Source: Bacteroidales bacterium
GTDB taxonomy: Bacteria > Bacteroidota > Bacteroidia > Bacteroidales > F082
Direction of reading: 5' to 3'
DNA: 64,000 nucleotides
Assembly: GCA_017395365.1 (NCBI GenBank)
Contig: JAFPUN010000003.1
Location: forward strand, 310,001-374,000
Position numbers and translations under genes: made by a program. Under the pieces are notes generated by a model. That model saw only the letters and a list, made by a program, of their open reading frames with translations, did no database searches and was not told the origin of the DNA. Below, piece after piece: positions 60,131-64,000 of this stretch (position 1 is the stretch's first letter; each line of letters begins with the position of its first letter).

Positions 60131-61078
60131 ATGAGCACTTATTCCATAGGAATCGACATTGGAGGTACCAACACCGACATTGGGTTGGTGCGCGACGACG
60201 GCCGTTGCCTGGCCAAGAAAAACCTGCCTACCAACCGTTATTTCGATGCATCGCTATATGTCGCGGACATCTGCGACCAGATCCGATCCTTGATGGCAGA
60301 ACACGATGTGGCGACCATCGACGGCATCGGCATCGCGGCGCCGGCGGGCAACTATTACACGGGCTGTATCGAGAATGCCACCAACTTGAATTTCAAAGGC
60401 GTGGTCGACCTTGCTACGCTGTTCCATGGACACATGGATGTGCCTGTCGTGGTCTCTAACGATGCCAATGCCGCGGCTTACGGCGAACTCGTCTATGGCG
60501 GCGCCAAGGGGATGAAGAACTTCATCACCTTCACACTCGGCACGGGTGTGGGCAGCGGCATCGTGGTCGACGGCAAACTGGTGCACGGCAAGACGGGCGG
60601 TGCTGGCGAGTTGGGCCATGCCATCCTCATCCCTGAAGGACGCTCTTGCGGTTGCGGACGCAAAGGCTGTCTCGAGACTTACACCTCGGCCACGGGCATC
60701 CGTCGCACGGCTCTTGAGATGTTGGAAGCCAATCCTGGCTATGACGGACCTTTGGCCCAAGTTAACCCTGACGATTTGACCAGCAAGATGGTGGGTGATG
60801 CCGCCCAACAAGGTGACCCCTTGGCGTTGAAGGTCTTCGAGAAGACAGGGTATTGGTTGGGCATCGCCTTGGCCAACGCGGTGGCGTTCAGTGGCCCCGA
60901 GGCCATCTTCTTGATGGGCGGTCCCGTGAAAGCCGGCAAGGTGCTGATGAATCCCGTGTGCGAGTCGTTCAAGAAACACTTGTGTTTCGTTTACGACGGC
61001 AGTGTCGAGGTCCGCGTCAGCGAACTGCCGGACAACGACGCGGCCATTCTGGGTGCTGCTGCGCTGGTAAAGGCATAG
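60131..61078 (+). CDS. glk: ROK-family glucokinase
   Basis: 315 residues. It phosphorylates glucose with ATP; pgi at 33157 uses the product. ATP loop GIDIGGTNTDIGLV (residues 7-20), SNDANAAAYGE (near 117), FTLGTGVGSGIVVDGKLV, GELGHAILIPEGRSCGCGRKGCLE (ROK zinc motif, near 165-190) and GPEAIFLMGGPVKAG. The ROK group also holds N-acetylmannosamine and allose kinases, so glucose is the most likely but not a proven substrate. No HTH domain is attached. Confidence 0.9.
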   Translation: MSTYSIGIDIGGTNTDIGLVRDDGRCLAKKNLPTNRYFDASLYVADICDQIRSLMAEHDVATIDGIGIAAPAGNYYTGCIENATNLNFKGVVDLATLFHGHMDVPVVVSNDANAAAYGELVYGGAKGMKNFITFTLGTGVGSGIVVDGKLVHGKTGGAGELGHAILIPEGRSCGCGRKGCLETYTSATGIRRTALEMLEANPGYDGPLAQVNPDDLTSKMVGDAAQQGDPLALKVFEKTGYWLGIALANAVAFSGPEAIFLMGGPVKAGKVLMNPVCESFKKHLCFVYDGSVEVRVSELPDNDAAILGAAALVKA

Positions 61079-61105
61079 GTTAGGAAACAGTTGTAATACG
61101 AAAAA

Positions 61106-61170
61106 CGAACACGGATTTCACGGATTTGCACGGAGAAAGTATCCGTGACTATCCGTGAGATCCGTGTTCG
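61106..61170. repeat. ACACGGATT-type inverted repeat, 29-nt arms
   Basis: CGAACACGGATTTCACGGAT plus TTGCACGGA (61106-61134) and its near-complement (61142-61170), both 29 nt, 7-nt loop. Clean copy of the element at 32786-32862. It lies between converging genes. Confidence 0.9.
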
Positions 61171-61192
61171 AGAAAGGTGGTTCGTGTTTTGA

Positions 61193-62824
61193 TTATTCCT
61201 TCACCACTTTGCGCACGCATTTCCGTCCTTCCTTGTCGGCGATGTTGACGAAGTAGACGCCAATGGGCAATTCGGAGAGGTCGATTTGCATCGTCTCGCC
61301 CTCGCTCCTTGCGGTGGCCACTTTTTGGCCGAGGGTGTTGAAGACTTCGGCGGATCTGAGGTCTTGGCCGGTGATGGTGACGAGGCCCGTGGTGGGGTTA
61401 GGCACAATGTTCACTTTGTTGTCTAAGGTAGTCTCGCGGAGGTCATCGTAATCATATATGTCGGTCACCTTCAGCACCCAGATGTTGCTGCCTAAATTTG
61501 GCAGGAGCGGGTTGTTGCTGCATTCGACCATGCCGGAAGTGATTCCGTCGAACCACATGTTGTAGCCTGCGATAACATATTCTTTATCGCCAATTGCTAC
61601 CACATCGGCAATCTCTTCCGCGAGCCCCAACTGGCTGCCGATGCACAACTCCCAAAGCAGTTTGCCATCGGCATCCACGTGGAATATCCAGATGTTGCCC
61701 GCCTCGGTGCCAGTCACACCCAAATTGGAGAAACTCTCCACGTCGCCGTCGGTTGACTTGGAGTTGGCAAACACCGAGAAACCGTTGTCGATGTTAGTGC
61801 GGAACACTTTCTTAATCTTGTCGTTGCACGACCCTCCGTAGTCCTTTTCCCACATCACATTGCCTTCAAGGTCACACCTTAAAAGAAAACAGTCGTAGGT
61901 GGTGATACCATCGCCGCAGTTCCCACCGGGATCTACCGTGTAGCGCTGGTCGCCAGCCAAGAGGTATCCGTCGTCCATCTCAATGATGCTGCGCACCGAG
62001 ACCCTCTCAAAGCAAAGGTTCCATAGAATTTGTCCCGAATCGTCGAGCTTGACGAGCACTCCTTTCTTCTCGGGCTCTCCGCAGCCGATATTACCACTGC
62101 CTGTTTGGTCGGAATCAACCCACACGAGGATGCCTCCGTCACCCGACTTCTGGATGCAAGTCACGACATCATCGCCTGTACTGCCGATGGTGGTTTGCCA
62201 ATCTATGAGGCCTTCATCGTTGACTTTCACCACCCAACAGTCAGTGCCTCCATAGTATTGGTCGACATCACCGCTCCTCTCAAAAATATCCGTTGCCACA
62301 ACAATGCCATTGTCAGAGGTGGGTATACCACAGACATTTTGACTATAAATCATATTGCCGTCTTCCGTGCCGAAGTATTCTTCCCATAGCACATTGCCTT
62401 CCACATCGGTCTGTATGACCCTCATTTTTGGGAGACCATAATTGTCGTTAGCAATTCCTGTTATGTAATATTTGTCGTCTCCCATGCACTGCAGTTTTTG
62501 TTTTGATCCATATGAATTGCAATGCTGCCAAACGAGAGATGCCCCGCCTTCGGCATCGATTCCAAACATCCAGGTAGCTATTCTTGGTATAAAATAACTG
62601 CAATTGTGTTCAAACATTCCTGACGAAGACTCGGCATTCGTTTGTCCCAAGACAGCATAGCCTGCGACGGACGGGGCGACACCGAAAGCCCTGTCGTTTT
62701 CCAGACTGCCAAAGCTTTGTTGCCAATCAATGACGACTTGGGCGTTGGCTGGCATGGATGCCGCCATCCCAACCCATAGTGCTGCCATTGTGAAAAGTGT
62801 AATTCGTTTTCTGCTGTTTTTCAT
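61193..62824 (-). CDS. T9SS-exported beta-propeller-like protein
   Basis: 543 residues. Signal peptide (TLFTMAALWVGMAASMPANAQ). About eight repeats follow with the pattern of Bacteroidota propeller or PQQ-like proteins: ...GNVLWEEYFG..., ...GLIDWQTTIGSTGDDVVTCIQKSGDGG..., ...GQILWNLCFE..., ...GNVMWEKDYGGSCNDKIKKV..., ...GKLLWELCIGSQ.... The C-terminus is a type A sorting domain (NIVPNPTTGLVTITGQ ... GVYFVNIADKEGRKCVRKVVKE). Surface location is expected; ligand unknown. It is convergent with the glucokinase gene. Confidence 0.88.
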   Translation of the reverse strand: MKNSRKRITLFTMAALWVGMAASMPANAQVVIDWQQSFGSLENDRAFGVAPSVAGYAVLGQTNAESSSGMFEHNCSYFIPRIATWMFGIDAEGGASLVWQHCNSYGSKQKLQCMGDDKYYITGIANDNYGLPKMRVIQTDVEGNVLWEEYFGTEDGNMIYSQNVCGIPTSDNGIVVATDIFERSGDVDQYYGGTDCWVVKVNDEGLIDWQTTIGSTGDDVVTCIQKSGDGGILVWVDSDQTGSGNIGCGEPEKKGVLVKLDDSGQILWNLCFERVSVRSIIEMDDGYLLAGDQRYTVDPGGNCGDGITTYDCFLLRCDLEGNVMWEKDYGGSCNDKIKKVFRTNIDNGFSVFANSKSTDGDVESFSNLGVTGTEAGNIWIFHVDADGKLLWELCIGSQLGLAEEIADVVAIGDKEYVIAGYNMWFDGITSGMVECSNNPLLPNLGSNIWVLKVTDIYDYDDLRETTLDNKVNIVPNPTTGLVTITGQDLRSAEVFNTLGQKVATARSEGETMQIDLSELPIGVYFVNIADKEGRKCVRKVVKE

Positions 62825-62892
62825 GTCGTTATGTTTTTTTAAAAATTCGTTTTAGCTGTGTCAAATGGTTTTTAATTGGCAAATATAGGAAT

Positions 62893-63069
62893 TTATCTGA
62901 CAATGACCAACTTTCCGGTTTTAATTTGTTTACCGGAGCATACGGAATAAGTGTAGACCCCAGGATTCAAACCACGAAGGTCGATTATCTTGCTGTCCAG
63001 TGTTGCCATTTAAGTCATACTTGGCAAAAGCACTTCCTAACGCGCCAAAGTTAATATTGTTTTTTTCAT
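62893..63069 (-). pseudogene. Remnant of a T9SS cargo gene: signal-peptide start plus sorting-domain end
   Basis: The ATG at 63069 begins MKKTILTLA, a normal signal-peptide start, and the same frame ends at the TAA at 62893 with SKIIDLRGLNPGVYTYSVCS followed by GKQIKTGKLVIVR, a normal sorting-domain end. Between them are only about 18 codons with two stops (TAG, TAA); another frame there reads AFAKYDLNGN, the usual preceding segment of such domains. The body of the gene has thus been lost. It is the second such remnant in this window. Confidence 0.7.
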
Positions 63070-63108
63070 TTTGTGTTAGTTTTTAAAGTTAATGATTTGT
63101 TTAGTTGT

Positions 63109-63519
63109 TTACTCATGTTCAAAATCTCCATCAGCATAGCCAAAGGCATTGCTGAGTTCGACGGTGTAGGTGCCACTGGTGGCAGTGGTGAAGGGGATGA
63201 TGACCACCGTTTGCACACTGGTATTCACCACGGTGCTGTACACCACAAGGCCCGCCTCGTTATAAATGGCGATGCCTACGTTGCCGAAGTCCTGGTTGAA
63301 GCCGATGTAGACGGAGTTCTCGTTGGCGCCGGCCACGACGGCGTTGGGGCCTGCATTGCGATCTAACTTGCCTCGCAAATCAATTTTTGAATAACCCGCA
63401 GGGAGATTGTCCACCTCATTATAATAAATGGGGTTTGTTTCGTGGTTGATTGCCTGAACTTGTAAAGCACACAAAGTAAACGTGCATAGTCCAGCAAAAA
63501 TAAGTGCTTTGTTTTTCAT
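63109..63519 (-). CDS. Small exported DUF3244-like protein
   Basis: 136 residues. Signal peptide MKNKALIFAGLCTFTLCALQVQA, then a single Ig-like beta domain with VYIGFNQDFGNVGIAIYNEAGLVVYSTVVNTSVQTVVI and TSGTYTVELSNAFGYADGDFEHE. The pattern resembles DUF3244 proteins of Bacteroidota, of unknown role. The ATG at 63519 opens the signal; one at 63561 is also in frame. Tandem 12-bp repeats lie upstream at 63663-63686. Confidence 0.75.
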   Translation of the reverse strand: MKNKALIFAGLCTFTLCALQVQAINHETNPIYYNEVDNLPAGYSKIDLRGKLDRNAGPNAVVAGANENSVYIGFNQDFGNVGIAIYNEAGLVVYSTVVNTSVQTVVIIPFTTATSGTYTVELSNAFGYADGDFEHE

Positions 63520-63662
63520 AATGGAATCGGTTTTGTTAGACATAGAATTTTCTGAATTCAACGTTGCAATAATAGGCTATGGTTTAAGGATTCCGAACCT
63601 TATTCCTAATTAAATCCGAAAATTAATTTTTATATCGTTGTTTTTCAATGGAATAAACATTC

Positions 63663-63686
63663 GCCATTCCGAATGCCATTCCGAAC
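63663..63686 (-). promoter_or_regulatory. Tandem 12-bp repeat GCCATTCCGAAT/GCCATTCCGAAC
   Basis: Two adjacent 12-bp units, with a further ATTCCGAA at 63590-63597 nearer the DUF3244-like gene. Direct repeats between a regulator gene and a secreted-protein gene recall the CCGCACC pairs elsewhere in the window. Operator function is a guess. Confidence 0.4.
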
Positions 63687-63742
63687 TATCAGGATTTTTC
63701 AAGGAAAAATGATAGGAGAAAAGAGCTAAAAACTCACGACAT

Positions 63743-64000
63743 TTATGGCAATTTGATGCCTGTCGAAATGGATTTTATCTTTTTCCTGCTTCGATTGCGT
63801 ATCTTGTCCACCATGTCGGTGCTTTTGTGAAGCAACAGGGATTCGTCGTGCCGAGAGACACCGATGTACGACAAGATGACATCCTTCTGTTCCAATTCAT
63901 CCAAGCCAAGTTCCTCTTGACTTACAACTTCCCTCAAATTGGGATATAGCTGGTCGACAGCCTCCATGATAGCCTCCCAGTGCTCTTGTTTGCCAAATAC
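63743..64000 (-). CDS. C-terminus of a probable HTH regulator, cut by the window edge
   Basis: 85 residues are visible, open at the right edge (frame continues through VFGKQEHWEAIMEAVDQLYPNL). The segment LREVVSQEELGLDELEQKDVILSYIGVSRHDESLLLHKSTDMVDKIRNRSRKKI has the acidic-then-helical layout of the C-terminal HTH in Bacteroidota TPR regulators, like the gene at 15572. Identification rests on pattern only; the sensing part lies outside the window. Confidence 0.55.
   Translation of the reverse strand, partial: VFGKQEHWEAIMEAVDQLYPNLREVVSQEELGLDELEQKDVILSYIGVSRHDESLLLHKSTDMVDKIRNRSRKKIKSISTGIKLP

Noticed and set aside
1..64000. tRNA, rRNA or riboswitch genes
   Set aside because: I looked through the intergenic stretches for cloverleaf-like or rRNA-like sequence and known riboswitch cores and saw none; the structured regions are inverted-repeat elements or terminators. 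A covariance-model search would be decisive.

Overview
The window looks like a chromosome segment from an anaerobic member of the Bacteroidales (Bacteroidota), probably a gut, rumen or oral-type lineage. The grounds are Bacteroidota-type promoters (TTG, 18-21 nt, TAnnTTTG), almost no Shine-Dalgarno sites, many secreted proteins ending in type IX secretion (T9SS) type A sorting domains, SusE/TlpA-type lipoproteins, BspA-type leucine-rich repeats, MenA, and a ptb-buk pair. I saw no rRNA, tRNA or CRISPR array. The species cannot be named from the sequence alone. || Layout: 1-5774 holds radA (cut by the left edge), a secreted jelly-roll-like protein, a CotH-kinase T9SS protein and recJ. 6027-12451 holds purH, mreBCD and two paralogous TlpA-type thioredoxin lipoproteins. 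12483-17311 is a minus-strand block: a GLUG-repeat T9SS protein, a second secreted protein, and a TPR/transmembrane/HTH regulator. 17415-25749 holds cysQ, topA, a deoxyhypusine-synthase-like enzyme, a ureohydrolase-like protein with broken metal sites, and a secreted peptidylarginine-deiminase-like enzyme. 26081-32785 is an RND efflux operon (adaptor, pump, outer-membrane factor) between a small lipoprotein and a DUF2147 protein. 32865-39148 holds a 53-residue ORF, pgi, an orphan response regulator, a cargo-less signal peptide plus sorting-domain remnant, a BspA-like LRR protein and a serine hydrolase. 39283-46543 holds a DEAD-box helicase, a GxxExxY cassette gene, menA, an Omp28-type T9SS protein and argF. 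46758-49863 is a creD locus with its own small winged-helix regulator. 49947-54147 holds DUF3109, a carboxypeptidase-regulatory-like protein, comF, buk and ptb. 54550-59230 is a four-gene operon of exported proteins of unknown role. 59334-64000 holds thpR, a ROK glucokinase, a T9SS protein, a second broken T9SS remnant, a DUF3244-like small protein and the C-terminus of another regulator. || Three regulatory observations stand out. A pair of 10-bp direct repeats (core CCGCACC) lies beside Bacteroidota promoters in front of three genes: the TPR/HTH regulator, the secreted-protein operon next to it, and a distant BspA-like T9SS gene. This suggests a small autoregulated surface-protein regulon. 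A 17-bp palindrome (ACTTTG-N5-CAAAGT) covers the -7 boxes of both creD-locus promoters and fits the winged-helix protein encoded between them. Third, several promoters place the start codon only 4-5 nt after the -7 box, which implies nearly leaderless mRNAs. || The gaps between genes are full of hairpin elements of several families. Each is made of a short iterated unit in head-to-head arms, and several vary the arm sequence while keeping the pairing. One such element lies inside the cysQ coding sequence and is translated.
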